IMG/VR virus record: IMGVR_UViG_3300009176_000042
Span: 1-43,910 of that record
Length of the DNA: 43,910 nt
Direction: 5' to 3' (one strand)
Origin: a virus
Notes under the pieces: generated by a model
Seen by the model: the letters and a program-made list of their open reading frames with translations, nothing else
Told to the model about the DNA's origin: nothing
The model's database searches: none
Shown here: positions 1 through 11,030 of the stretch, in pieces
How positions within the stretch are numbered: the stretch's first letter is position 1
How the letters are laid out: every line of letters starts with the position of its first letter
Program-made: the position numbers and the translations under genes

Positions 1-17
1 GGCTGACGCCGCTGTAA
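1..17 (+). CDS. 3' end of an upstream gene (partial)
   Basis: One plus-strand frame from the left edge reads Leu-Thr-Pro-Leu and then TAA at 15-17, which overlaps the ATG at 17 as TAATG. This tight junction is the same style as the other gene junctions here, so it is probably the last codons of a gene lying outside the window. Nothing can be said about its function. Confidence 0.3.
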
Positions 18-322
18 TGCCTGACGACGAGTCTTATCAAGCGGTGCTGAAGGCGCTCGGGGACATGGGAACCGAATGGCGGATCTATCGTGATACGGTC
101 AATCGCGCAATTAACTTGCTGAATCATGAGGTGCTTGCGCTGACACTCCGTTTTGATATCGACGATGGCAACCGCACCCTGCGTCAGTCGCTGATCGACG
201 CAAAGATTGAGACGATCGTCGCCGGGCAGGAACAGATCCGGCGCTGGCAGTGGATTCGGATCAGCCTTGAAGTTGCGGCCATGCTGGTGATCGCGGCGTT
301 TGTGCTAGGTATGACCCGATGA
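17..322 (+). CDS. small C-terminally anchored membrane protein
   Basis: A 101-residue protein with a soluble N-terminal part of about 76 residues, predicted helical, and one hydrophobic segment at about residues 82-98 just before the C-terminus. An Arg-Arg-Trp-Gln-Trp cluster precedes the membrane segment. Its start overlaps an upstream stop and its stop overlaps the next ATG (ATGA at 319-322), so it is translationally coupled on both sides. I do not recognise a family. Its position at the head of three tiny membrane genes next to the packaging genes would fit a lysis or envelope-associated role, but this is inference only. An intact frame and perfect junctions support it being a real gene. 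Confidence 0.6.
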   Translation: MPDDESYQAVLKALGDMGTEWRIYRDTVNRAINLLNHEVLALTLRFDIDDGNRTLRQSLIDAKIETIVAGQEQIRRWQWIRISLEVAAMLVIAAFVLGMTR

Positions 323-420
323 GACGCTATTGGTTGGTGATCGCCGGTGTGTGCTGGGTGATCCTCTGGTGGCTCGTCGGCGCGCTGGCGTGGCTTCTAG
401 TGAAGAGGTACCTATTATGA
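319..420 (+). CDS. 33-residue single-pass membrane peptide
   Basis: A very short frame starting at the ATG inside the ATGA overlap with the previous gene and ending in another ATGA at 417-420 with the next. The product is almost wholly one Trp-rich hydrophobic helix with basic residues at both ends (Arg-Arg near the N-terminus, Lys-Arg near the C-terminus). No family is recognised. The two flanking ATGA overlaps are the main evidence that it is translated. A holin-like or lysis-accessory role is possible but unproven. Confidence 0.5.
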   Translation: MRRYWLVIAGVCWVILWWLVGALAWLLVKRYLL

Positions 421-584
421 CAATCGGCCCTGCTACGTTGCTGGCCATCATTGCAGCTGCACTCGCAACCCTGCTTTGGTGGATTGCCGTCCATTTCGCG
501 CTGCCGCAGTGGCTGTGTATGTTCCTGTTTGGCGTTGGGCTTGCCGTCGTGATTATCGCCGGCCCGTTGCTCAACCTGCCTTGA
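417..584 (+). CDS. 55-residue two-helix membrane protein, holin-like
   Basis: The start is taken at 417 because this ATG overlaps the preceding stop; the open frame extends upstream to 330 but would then overlap the 33-residue gene throughout. The product has two hydrophobic stretches, about residues 5-22 and 31-52, joined by a short loop containing His-Phe-Ala-Leu-Pro. Size and two-helix hairpin layout resemble small holins, but no motif is diagnostic. It closes a run of three ATGA-coupled small membrane genes just ahead of the terminase genes. No endolysin lies beside it. Confidence 0.5.
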   Translation: MTIGPATLLAIIAAALATLLWWIAVHFALPQWLCMFLFGVGLAVVIIAGPLLNLP

Positions 585-600
585 TCTGATTGTTAGCAAG

Positions 601-939
601 ATGACTTTTAAGCCTGGGCAATCCGGCAACCCATCCGGCCGGCCGCCGAAGCCCGTCGAAGACGCCAACCGATCGGTGCTGCTTGAGCTCTTCGACGAGG
701 CAGCCGAGCGCGCCATTGTCGAGAACATGATCGCGAATGCCAAGCGCAAAGGCGTGCAGGCTGCTGACAGCTCGATCAAGGCGTCGACTTGGCTGTGGGA
801 TCGCAAGTACGGCAAGCCGAAAGAGTTTGTCGAGCATAGCGGCGGCATCGAAGTGCGCAAGGGGTATACCATTGTCAGTCCTGACGACTGGGACGAAGCC
901 CCAGGCGACGATCCGGCACAACCCGGCGACGCTGTTTGA
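601..939 (+). CDS. DUF5681-like protein, putative terminase small subunit
   Basis: A 112-residue protein opening with a FKPGQSGNPSGRPPK motif, the hallmark of the DUF5681 N-terminal domain that often lies directly upstream of phage terminase large subunits. The middle (about residues 25-75) is helical and charged, and the tail is acidic. By position it is the best candidate for the small terminase or a packaging-associated DNA-binding protein, though that role is not established for the family. The upstream spacing from the membrane gene is only 16 bases and shows no strong ribosome binding site. Its 3' end overlaps the reading frame of the large subunit. Confidence 0.7.
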   Translation: MTFKPGQSGNPSGRPPKPVEDANRSVLLELFDEAAERAIVENMIANAKRKGVQAADSSIKASTWLWDRKYGKPKEFVEHSGGIEVRKGYTIVSPDDWDEAPGDDPAQPGDAV

Positions 940-2149
940 TCCGCTGCCCTGGCAGGTTGAGCCGTGGCGCGATAAGTCCGGGCTGATCCTGCTGACCGGC
1001 AGTGCCGGCGGCGGCAAGTCGAGGCTGGGTGCTGAGAAGCTGCACGGCTATTGCCTGAAGTATCCTGGGGCCTTTGCGCTGCTTGTGCGCAAGACTCGCG
1101 TCAGTCTCACAAAGGGCTCGCTGCTGTTTCTGAACGAAACCGTGATCGGCGACGATCCCAGGGTGCGCCAGTACGAGAGTAAAGACTTCTTCCGCTACTT
1201 CAATGGCTCGATCCTGGCCTACATGGGGCTGGAAGACAAAGAGCAACGCGAGCGCTTGAAGTCCATCGGGCCCAGGGGCGGCGTAGATATCATCTGGGGC
1301 GAAGAGGCAACTGAGCTAGAGGAAGCAGACCACAATGCCCTACGCGCCCGTATGCGCGGCCGTGCGGCACGCTGGCGGCAGATCCTGTACAGTTGCAACC
1401 CTGACGCGCCAACCCACTGGATATACAACCGGCTGATCGTCGGCGGTGAAGCGCACGTCTACTACTCGGGGCGGCTCGACAACCGACACAACCCGGCAGA
1501 CTACGACGCGACCATGCGAACGCTGACCGGCGTCGAAGATGCTCGACTGAACCGGGGCGAATGGGTGCAGGCGACTGGTGTGATCTTCGACGTTTGGAGC
1601 GAAGCCGACAACGTAACAGAGGCTGCTGAGTATGTCGAGGGCGGCGGCTCGATCCTTTGGTTTGTCGACGATGGCTATGTTGGCAAGCGCGATCCTGCTA
1701 CCGGATACTGGAGTGCTGACAGTCACCCGCGCGTGTTCCTGCTGGCCCAGCTCAGACACGACGGCACGATCAACGTCTTCTATGAAGACGACCGGGCAGG
1801 CGTGCTGAGCAACGATCATATTCAGATGATAACGCAGCTGCCGTATCCGGCGCCTGACTATGCAGTGGTAGATAAGAGCGCGGCAGAGCTCAAGGGTCGT
1901 CTGCACGTCGAGGCGATCTATACCCGCAATAGCCCGCCGGATGTCGAAGAGTCAATCAAGGAATTACGCCGGGCCATCGCGGCCGACGCCAACGGCCGGC
2001 GTCGCGTGAAGGTGCACCCCAGGTGCAAGAACCTGCGAGCCGAGATGGCAAGCTATCGGCGCGACGCCAACGGCAAGATCGTGAAGGCGTTCGATCATTC
2101 GCTCGACGCCTTGCGGTACGGCGTCTGGGCCCAGAGGTACGATGTATGA
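872..2149 (+). CDS. terL: terminase large subunit (TerL)
   Basis: The motor and nuclease that packages DNA into proheads. Counted from the TTG at 872 (425 residues), a Walker A loop lies at about 42-50 (TGSAGGGKS), a Walker B segment at about 138-146 (VDIIWGEEA), and a Cys-Asn-Pro coupling motif near 175. The C-terminal RNase H-like nuclease shows acidic residues in WFVDDGY (about 264-269), VVDKS (about 332-336) and FDHSLDALRYG (about 407-417). The exact start is uncertain: the frame is open from 737, but starting there would overlap the upstream gene by 200 bases, and there is no ATG or GTG near the stop at 939. TTG 872 or CTG 932 are the plausible starts. Function is certain, start is not. 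Confidence 0.93.
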   Translation: MSVLTTGTKPQATIRHNPATLFDPLPWQVEPWRDKSGLILLTGSAGGGKSRLGAEKLHGYCLKYPGAFALLVRKTRVSLTKGSLLFLNETVIGDDPRVRQYESKDFFRYFNGSILAYMGLEDKEQRERLKSIGPRGGVDIIWGEEATELEEADHNALRARMRGRAARWRQILYSCNPDAPTHWIYNRLIVGGEAHVYYSGRLDNRHNPADYDATMRTLTGVEDARLNRGEWVQATGVIFDVWSEADNVTEAAEYVEGGGSILWFVDDGYVGKRDPATGYWSADSHPRVFLLAQLRHDGTINVFYEDDRAGVLSNDHIQMITQLPYPAPDYAVVDKSAAELKGRLHVEAIYTRNSPPDVEESIKELRRAIAADANGRRRVKVHPRCKNLRAEMASYRRDANGKIVKAFDHSLDALRYGVWAQRYDV

Positions 2150-2232
2150 ATGCGCTTGAAGCTGCGATCCTCATGTTGCTCGTCGTGTATGCCGTGGTGA
2201 TGTGGGTTGTCGCGTATCAGGATAAGCCATGA
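2146..2232 (+). CDS. 28-residue membrane peptide between terminase and portal
   Basis: A tiny frame whose ATG overlaps the terL stop (ATGA at 2146-2149) and whose stop overlaps the portal start (ATGA at 2229-2232). The product is one hydrophobic helix (about residues 5-23) followed by a short polar tail ending Gln-Asp-Lys-Pro. Both junctions match the coupling used elsewhere in this genome, which supports translation. It could also simply relay ribosomes from terL to the portal gene. No family is recognised. Confidence 0.5.
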   Translation: MNALEAAILMLLVVYAVVMWVVAYQDKP

Positions 2233-3830
2233 GCGATATGATGTCGACCGCTGATGTCGAGCAAGCCCGCAAGCGATCCGTCACTCGGCAAGACGCGATC
2301 CCGGCGACGGCGGCGGCACCGTTTACCATTCTCATGGGCCCAGTGGGCCTGCTGAGCGGTATACCCGGCATTGCGCAGTATGGTCAATTCTCTCTGCCCC
2401 CACAAGGCAGCATCGGGCGCGATCGGCTGCTCTCTCAGACTCCCCAGTTTGAAAACATGTGGGCCGACTCTATCTTCAAGGCGATATCCAAGAAGGTTGC
2501 TCAGGGCTTCAGGATCGAGGACTCCGACGATAGCGCGCGGCGCATCAAGGCGGCCCAGCAACTGATCCTGGGATACGACGGCAGCTATGCCAGCGGGCTG
2601 CAGCGGGGCCTGCAAGATTACTTGCTCGCCGACCTGGGCATGGTTGTCGAGAAGGCCCGGCAGTCGAGCGCACGCGGGAGTAGGATCGCGGGGCTGTTTC
2701 ACCTCGACGCGCTCAGGTGCTATCCGACCGGCGATCCCAATAAGCCGATCGTCTATTGGTCATACTATGGCGGCTATCATTTGCTCGACGCCGAAGACGT
2801 GATCCGGATCACCGACATGCCCAGCCCCAGGGTCGAGATGCGCGGCTATGGGATGTGTGCAGCCTCACGATCCTGGGCGACTGTCCTGAAGCTAGCAGCC
2901 GTCGAAGTCTACTTCAGAGAGAAGATCACCGGTACGCGAAACCTGGCTATTCATTTAGTCAACGGCGTGTCAGATAAGATGCTGCGCGACGCGCTCAACA
3001 GTTCGGACGATGCGCGCGATCAGCGGGGCTTTGTGCTGTATAAGGGCTCGACCATTGTTCCAATGATCGAGATGGCGGCAACGCCGACGGTTGTTACGAT
3101 CCCATTGGCTGAAGTTCCGGACGGCTTCGACGTCAAAGAAGAGCGAACCGACGCCTATCGGCGCTATGCCCACTCGATCGGCATGAACGTCGAAGACTTT
3201 GTGCCGGCGCCGGCCGGGCTCAATACGGGGCTGTCGACCCAGATTCGCGACGAAGGCATAGCAGGGCAGGGCATGGCGGCGTTTGACAAGAACTGGGAGC
3301 TTGCCCTAACCCATACCGCGCTACCCGGCTCGACGACCTTTTATATGGGAACGAACGAAGATTGGCGCGATCAGACCATGAAGGCCCAGGCCGAGAAGGC
3401 CCGCGCGGACAAGCTGAAGGTCTATGTCGACGCCGGCGCGATCAGTCCTATGCAGATGCTCAATGCGGCGGTCGACGCGGGCGATCTCGACGAGGCGTTT
3501 CTACCTGCTGACGCGACAGAGGCGGGCAACATAAACGACAATGAGAAGCTGATCAGCGGCGAGGCCCAGGCTCGGGCCCCAGTCGTCACGCCGCTGCCGT
3601 CGAATACGCCGCAAGCGCAAGGCGGCGGCGGGGCCCCGCCGGTTGCCAAAGAATACAAGTTCAAAGAGTGCAGGCACTGCGGCGATCATTCGCCCGCGAG
3701 CGCGCTGTATTGTTCCTTCTGTGATCAGCCGTTTGGCGTGGTCAAGGATGTCGACACAACTCCAGACTTGATCAATCAGGAATGGCGCGCGGCGCTCGAC
3801 TGGGCCCGTAAGGCGCGCGGCGATGGCTGA
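2229..3830 (+). CDS. portal protein with C-terminal zinc-ribbon-like tail
   Basis: A 533-residue protein directly after terL, of the size and position of a siphovirus portal. It forms the dodecameric ring at the packaging vertex. Portal-like features include the segment around DALRCYPTGDPNKPIVYW (about residues 155-172), a predicted helical stem region, and a MuF-like gene immediately downstream with an 8-base overlap. Unusually, the C-terminal region (about residues 477-500) holds two Cys-x2-Cys pairs, CRHCG and CSFCD, separated by about 13 residues, which look like a zinc ribbon, preceded by a Gly/Pro/Gln-rich linker. The family assignment rests on synteny and general sequence character. 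Confidence 0.8.
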   Translation: MSDMMSTADVEQARKRSVTRQDAIPATAAAPFTILMGPVGLLSGIPGIAQYGQFSLPPQGSIGRDRLLSQTPQFENMWADSIFKAISKKVAQGFRIEDSDDSARRIKAAQQLILGYDGSYASGLQRGLQDYLLADLGMVVEKARQSSARGSRIAGLFHLDALRCYPTGDPNKPIVYWSYYGGYHLLDAEDVIRITDMPSPRVEMRGYGMCAASRSWATVLKLAAVEVYFREKITGTRNLAIHLVNGVSDKMLRDALNSSDDARDQRGFVLYKGSTIVPMIEMAATPTVVTIPLAEVPDGFDVKEERTDAYRRYAHSIGMNVEDFVPAPAGLNTGLSTQIRDEGIAGQGMAAFDKNWELALTHTALPGSTTFYMGTNEDWRDQTMKAQAEKARADKLKVYVDAGAISPMQMLNAAVDAGDLDEAFLPADATEAGNINDNEKLISGEAQARAPVVTPLPSNTPQAQGGGGAPPVAKEYKFKECRHCGDHSPASALYCSFCDQPFGVVKDVDTTPDLINQEWRAALDWARKARGDG

Positions 3831-4365
3831 CACGCCGACCAACCTACACGCCTTAACGCTCGACGCGATTCAGGCGCTGGACTTCAGTAAGCCCGGCTGG
3901 GCCAAACAGATGGACGCGATCATCGCGCGGGGGCATACGGCGGCCGCGCTGGCAGCGACAGCCGATCGGGCTGGGGTGCCGCTTGATCCGAAGCTGTTTC
4001 GGGGGCTGTCGAGGGCTGAGCGTAAAGACATCGATCAGCTCGTACGTGTGCAGCGGCAGTACCTGAAGGACTTCGTAGCGGCGGCCGAGGGGCTGAGCGA
4101 AGCCCAGATCGCAGCTCGGGCGGGCCTCTACGCTGGGGCTGTGCGGCAGACGTACTATAGCCAGCGCTGGGGCGACTGGATTATACCACCGGACTTGTTG
4201 CCGGGCAATCAGACCTGCATTACGAACTGCAAGTGTCGGATCAGCGTACGCGACAACAACGACGGCACCGGCGAATTGACTCGCGAGATGGGCGGCACTG
4301 AGGATCATTGCGACGAATGCCCCGCGCTCGTCGGCACCTATCCGGTAAAGCGGCAAAAGGCATGA
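3823..4365 (+). CDS. MuF-like minor head protein
   Basis: A 180-residue protein whose C-terminal part contains a CITNCKCRISVRDN segment and a following HCDECPALVGTYP segment, typical of the Cys-rich C-terminus of phage Mu gpF-like minor head proteins. The N-terminal two thirds are helical. It is shorter than full MuF proteins and lacks a fused effector domain. It overlaps the portal gene by 8 bases and couples to the next gene by ATGA, the usual portal-MuF-neck order. Minor head proteins of this type sit inside the capsid at the portal and help morphogenesis. Confidence 0.7.
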   Translation: MADTPTNLHALTLDAIQALDFSKPGWAKQMDAIIARGHTAAALAATADRAGVPLDPKLFRGLSRAERKDIDQLVRVQRQYLKDFVAAAEGLSEAQIAARAGLYAGAVRQTYYSQRWGDWIIPPDLLPGNQTCITNCKCRISVRDNNDGTGELTREMGGTEDHCDECPALVGTYPVKRQKA

Positions 4366-4835
4366 TCAAGATCGTTCCAAAGATCCCGAAGCGCAACCGG
4401 CTCGACCCTAAGCGCATGATGGCGGCGATCGATCGCGGGCTCGACGACGCGGCGGCCGGGGCGCTGATCGACTTTGAGAGTACCAGCGCGACATGGGATC
4501 ATCAGCCAACCTATACGGTCAAGGCCCAGAAGGATGGGCGGCTCGTCGGCACCAAAGACGAAGTATGGCTGATGCTCAATGCCGGCACGCGGGCCCACGA
4601 CATCTACCCGCGCAACGCAAAGATGCTGCGGTTCCAAGGCGGGCCCTATACGGCAAAGAGTCGACCTGGCTTCATTGGCTCGCAGTCGGGCGGCGCATCG
4701 GGCGCGATCATCTTCCGTCGATTCGTCCATCACCCCGGCACAAAGCCCCGAGGATGGTCGACGATCATAGCCAAAAAGTGGCGATCGAGGTGCGCGGTAC
4801 TGATTCAACGCCAGATTAATAGAGAGTTGAGTTAG
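4362..4835 (+). CDS. HK97 gp10-like neck / minor virion protein
   Basis: Start chosen at the ATG overlapping the previous stop; this gives 157 residues. The segment LNAGTRAHDIYPRNAKMLRF followed by a downstream VHHPGTKP motif is characteristic of the HK97 gp10-like family, head-tail connector or tail-terminator proteins that act at the neck. The C-terminal helix ends in RQINRELS. Its location here, ahead of the capsid gene rather than just before the tail tube, is somewhat unusual. A promoter-like sequence follows the stop, so this gene may end the first transcriptional segment. Confidence 0.7.
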   Translation: MIKIVPKIPKRNRLDPKRMMAAIDRGLDDAAAGALIDFESTSATWDHQPTYTVKAQKDGRLVGTKDEVWLMLNAGTRAHDIYPRNAKMLRFQGGPYTAKSRPGFIGSQSGGASGAIIFRRFVHHPGTKPRGWSTIIAKKWRSRCAVLIQRQINRELS

Positions 4836-4839
4836 GCGC

Positions 4840-4870
4840 TTGACATATAAGCTATGATTATAGATATACT
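4840..4870 (+). promoter_or_regulatory. sigma70-type promoter candidate
   Basis: A perfect TTGACA (4840-4845) is followed by TATACT (4865-4870) with a 19-base spacer; a poorer hexamer, GATATA, lies at 17-base spacing. The interval 4836-4880 is unusually AT-rich for this genome. It sits in the only sizeable gap in the early head region and precedes the 945-residue protein gene at 4894. The long spacer lowers confidence. Confidence 0.45.
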
Positions 4871-4893
4871 GTAAACGTATAAGCGATCACCCC

Positions 4894-7727
<2,834 letters not shown>

Positions 7728-7731
<4 letters not shown>

Positions 7732-9044
7732 CGCCATTACCACCTGTGCGCAAACGCAAAAACTATAGCGATGTGAGCCCGAAGGATCTGACGTTCGCGC
7801 TGTTCCATGATCGGATCGCGCCGCACGATGCCATGCGGGCCTCGACCGAAGACGCGATCGACCTGGGCCTGCGACAAAAGGGCTTTACGATCTACAAAGA
7901 TGATAGCGGCCGGGATCGCTGGCTTGCGATAACTACCACGGCGTATGAAGACAAGGATCGCGAGATCATCAGCCGCAACGCGATCAAAGAAGCTGTTGCG
8001 CTCGGGGACAAGACTAAGGAGCGCGGCCCGCTGCTGTTCTGGCATGTGCCGGGGTTGGTTATGGGTGCATGCGACTTTCAGGCGCAAGGCGGCCCGGGCG
8101 ATCGGTTCCTGATCGAAGGCGGCACGTTTCGCAACAAGGCCATGGCGAGCCTGGGCCAGAAGCTGAGCGACGCCGGATATCAGATGAGTCCTGGCTTCAT
8201 TCATACGGACGATCAGCCCAATCAAGGGGTATACGATCATATACTGATTTATGAGCGATCGGCGGTGCCGCAGAATCGCGCGGCTAATTACTTTACGCGG
8301 TATGCAACCGCAAAGGAGGATAAGGTGCTAGCACCTGAAAAGATCGCGGAGTATCGCGAGAAGGCGGCCGGCAACGCTGAAGCATTGGCCATGCTCGACA
8401 GTTTGCTTGCGACAGCCCAGAAGGACGATGACACGGCCCAGGCGCGCAACGTCGTGTACAAAGAAGCACCAGAAGAGATTACGCTTAACGGCGTAACCTA
8501 TACGGTCAAGGCGTTCCCACCGGCAGCGGCAGCGGTCGAGGGCTCGCCCGAAGAGGAAGCGGCCGAGCCTGAAGAAGAAGCCATGGCCGAAGGCGACATG
8601 GAAGCCGATCAGGCTGACGACGGCATGGGCGATGGCATGGACGATGCGGCCTTTGCTCAGCTTATCGCAAAGGCGGTTGTCGAGGCCCTGACGCCGCTGC
8701 TCGACATCGAAAAGAAGATGGCCGGCCACATGGGCGAATTGAAAACAGCCCTGAGCGGATTCAGCGCGCAGAAAGACGACGCGGCCCAGGCCCAGACTGC
8801 TGCTGCTCAGTCCCAGGCCGATCAGATCGCCGCGCTCGATGCGAAAGTGAAAGAGCTCACCGGCGATCTTCCGACGAGCGTCATGAACGGGGCGCGCAAC
8901 TACTATCGCGCAAGCGAGTCGATCGCAACGCAGTTGACGCCGCAGGCAGCTGCGACGATTAAAGAGGCGATCAGCAACATTCCGACGGGCCTAACCGATC
9001 CGGCAGAGATCGCGGCGTATAAGTTAATTTTTGCCAACGGCTAA
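7728..9044 (+). CDS. prohead protease fused to scaffold domain
   Basis: A 438-residue protein combining two capsid-assembly roles. Residues about 45-190 form an HK97/XkdF-type prohead serine protease: His106 in FWHVPGLVMG and Ser154 in QMSPGF fit the catalytic His and Ser, followed by the conserved YERSAVP at about 175-181. Residues about 230-300 are a very acidic Glu/Ala/Asp-rich linker, and residues about 300-400 are coiled-coil-like, as expected of an internal scaffold. Protease-scaffold fusions directly before the capsid gene are common. The ATG overlaps the previous stop (ATGA at 7728-7731) and the stop is 19 bases before the capsid start. Its substrates probably include its own scaffold and the capsid N-terminus. 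Confidence 0.8.
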
Positions 9045-9050
9045 CAGAAC

Positions 9051-9057
9051 AAAGGAG
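9051..9057 (+). promoter_or_regulatory. strong ribosome binding site of the capsid gene
   Basis: AAAGGAG lies six bases upstream of the ATG at 9064. It is among the best Shine-Dalgarno matches in the window, whereas most genes here rely on ATGA coupling. It fixes the capsid start and fits high expression. Confidence 0.8.
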
Positions 9058-9063
9058 TAGACC

Positions 9064-10518
9064 ATGGAAGTCAGCGAAGCGCAGCTCAATGCGCTCATCC
9101 AACAGCAGGTGAATGCGGCGGTTGCGTTATCGCTGCGAGAGAAGGACAGCGGCACGTCTGGCCTGGCCATCGCGCCGCACGGCTACAACGCGCTGTTTAA
9201 CAACTTTGGGATCGAGCCGGGCGTGCCAACGACCTACATCGGCCCGAAGGGCTTAGAGCAGGCGTTGGTTGCCATGGGCCATGTGCAAAAGTCGCAACTG
9301 CTCAACCCAGTCTTCGAGATCCTGACTGGGCAAACGGCGTCGAGCGGCACCGAACCGACAACCCCATGCACCGAAGAGGTGCCAACGCCGGGCGATCTCA
9401 AGGTGTGCAATCAAACATGGCCGTTTGGCGAGTTCACGATGAAGACGAAGCCGATCCGCGTCGATAACGCGGGGGAGCTGATCAACCGTAGTGAGATCCT
9501 TGATCTTCGGTTGCTCAATAACCCGTTTGGCGATGCGAACAACATCGTCCCAACCGGCACCAACAACCTGTTTCGCAACAAGCTGACGAAGGCCGTTGTC
9601 GAGCTCACCAACGACTTCAGCCGGCGCTATGCGCGGGGCTTCTGGACATTCAGCCCGGTCAACACGGTGGCGAGCTCGGGCGGATACCTGGAATACAACG
9701 GCATGGAGCGGATTGTCAACGACAGCTATCAGGATGTCTTTACTGGGATCGCGTGCTCAGCTGCCAACAGCCTGATCGTTTCGTTTCCGGCCGGCGTTAT
9801 GCAGAATAACGCCGGTAGCTACGTCACGAAGATGGTTGAGACGTACCGCGCGCAAGCATACCTGGCTGAGCAACTGATGGTCAGCGATGTCCAGTTTGCG
9901 TTTGTGATGCGCTATCAGGCGTTCTTGTCGCTGACTCAAATCTGGCCATGCGCGTACGAAACGTATCGCTGTTTCAACGCAAGCCCGAGCGGGTCGAGCA
10001 TCGTGATCGACACATCGGCGGCCGATCAGAACGCGATGCGCAACGACATGCGCGGCGGGCACTTCCTGTTGATCGACGGCGACAAGGTGCCGGTGATCAT
10101 TGATAACACGATGGCTGAAGCCAACATCGGCGGCGGCAACTTTCAGTCAGATATTTACCTTGTGCCGCTGAAGTCGGCGACGCTGGGCGGGCAGTTGCTG
10201 TACATGGACTACTTCGACTATCGCGGCCCGTTTGGTATGCAGGATATCATCAATCAGCTCGGGCCCCAGGACGAGTATCGCGTCAGCCCCGATGGCCGGT
10301 ACGCGATTCACTTCCTGGGCGGCACTTCATTCTGTAAGCAAGTCGAGATCCGCACGCGCAAGCGCATCATACTCCGCGCGCCGTTCCTAGCGGCTCGACT
10401 AGAAGACGCAACGTACGCTGTGTACCAGCATGAGCGCGAATGGGAGCCGGGCACATCCTTCTATGAGAACGGCGGCGCGACATCGTTCGCAGGCCCGTCG
10501 TACGAATCGCCGGTCTAA
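9064..10518 (+). CDS. major capsid protein
   Basis: A 484-residue protein directly after the protease-scaffold gene and behind a strong ribosome binding site, the standard place for the HK97-fold major capsid protein. No Walker, nuclease or membrane motif is present. The C-terminal section (about residues 395-460), with FLGGTSFCKQVEIRTRKRI and following beta-rich text, suits an HK97-type P- or A-domain. Residues 26-46 (EKDSGTSGLAIAPHGYNALFN) match a segment of the 945-residue internal protein, suggesting a shared cleavage or docking signal. The N-terminal 25 residues are helical and could be a short delta-like segment. Identification is by synteny, size and expression signals rather than a diagnostic motif. 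Confidence 0.8.
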   Translation: MEVSEAQLNALIQQQVNAAVALSLREKDSGTSGLAIAPHGYNALFNNFGIEPGVPTTYIGPKGLEQALVAMGHVQKSQLLNPVFEILTGQTASSGTEPTTPCTEEVPTPGDLKVCNQTWPFGEFTMKTKPIRVDNAGELINRSEILDLRLLNNPFGDANNIVPTGTNNLFRNKLTKAVVELTNDFSRRYARGFWTFSPVNTVASSGGYLEYNGMERIVNDSYQDVFTGIACSAANSLIVSFPAGVMQNNAGSYVTKMVETYRAQAYLAEQLMVSDVQFAFVMRYQAFLSLTQIWPCAYETYRCFNASPSGSSIVIDTSAADQNAMRNDMRGGHFLLIDGDKVPVIIDNTMAEANIGGGNFQSDIYLVPLKSATLGGQLLYMDYFDYRGPFGMQDIINQLGPQDEYRVSPDGRYAIHFLGGTSFCKQVEIRTRKRIILRAPFLAARLEDATYAVYQHEREWEPGTSFYENGGATSFAGPSYESPV

Positions 10519-10614
10519 TCTGGGTCGAGCGCGCGGCTAGGCTGATCACCGAAGAGCAGACAAACCCCACTGCTGCCGCGCGCTATCCCTGGGGTGATGA
10601 AAGGGGGATCATCT

Positions 10615-10887
10615 ATGTTTAGCACCTTCACAACCGACAACGGAAAATTGATCGTACGCGCGGTCGACATCAGCACACTGGAGGATACGCCGAAGGGGTG
10701 CATGCTGATCTGGGAGCCGACGCCGGGCCAACTCATGGATCGGACGATCCATGGCACAGCTGAAGAGAACATGGATCGGCTCAGGCAAGAGGAAACCGAC
10801 GCGCTGATCGCGGCTGAGCGCATGCGACAGCAGCAGCAGCGGCAGCCGATCGAGCGCGGGCGGCAGTCACTCAGGATGCGATCATGA
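10615..10887 (+). CDS. unknown virion-region protein, 91 aa
   Basis: The start at 10615 is chosen for the AAAGGGGG ribosome binding site just upstream; an in-frame ATG at 10594 is not so served. The N-terminal half looks beta-rich (FTTDNGKLIVRAVDIS), while residues about 48-91 are a charged Gln/Arg-rich helix. No family is recognised. Its strong translation signal and place right after the capsid gene suggest an abundant structural or head-decoration protein. The 96 bases between the capsid stop and this start contain no other gene. Confidence 0.6.
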   Translation: MFSTFTTDNGKLIVRAVDISTLEDTPKGCMLIWEPTPGQLMDRTIHGTAEENMDRLRQEETDALIAAERMRQQQQRQPIERGRQSLRMRS

Positions 10888-11030
10888 TTAACACGCCGTA
10901 CTATACGCCTGAAGAGCAGGCGGCCCAACTGCAGCGGCTACGTGAAGAAAATGAGCAAATGAAGCTGCGCATGGCACAGTTGATCGACCTGCTGAAGCAA
11001 ATGATCGCCATCTTGCAGAAAACGCTATGA
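10884..11030 (+). CDS. 48-residue coiled-coil peptide
   Basis: Begins at an ATG overlapping the previous stop (ATGA at 10884-10887) and ends in ATGA at 11027-11030. After a short Pro/Tyr-containing start, residues about 9-47 form one amphipathic helix with leucines in heptad-like spacing (for example LQRLREENEQMKLRM). It may pair with another coiled-coil protein of the virion or simply oligomerise. No family is recognised. Confidence 0.55.
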   Translation: MINTPYYTPEEQAAQLQRLREENEQMKLRMAQLIDLLKQMIAILQKTL

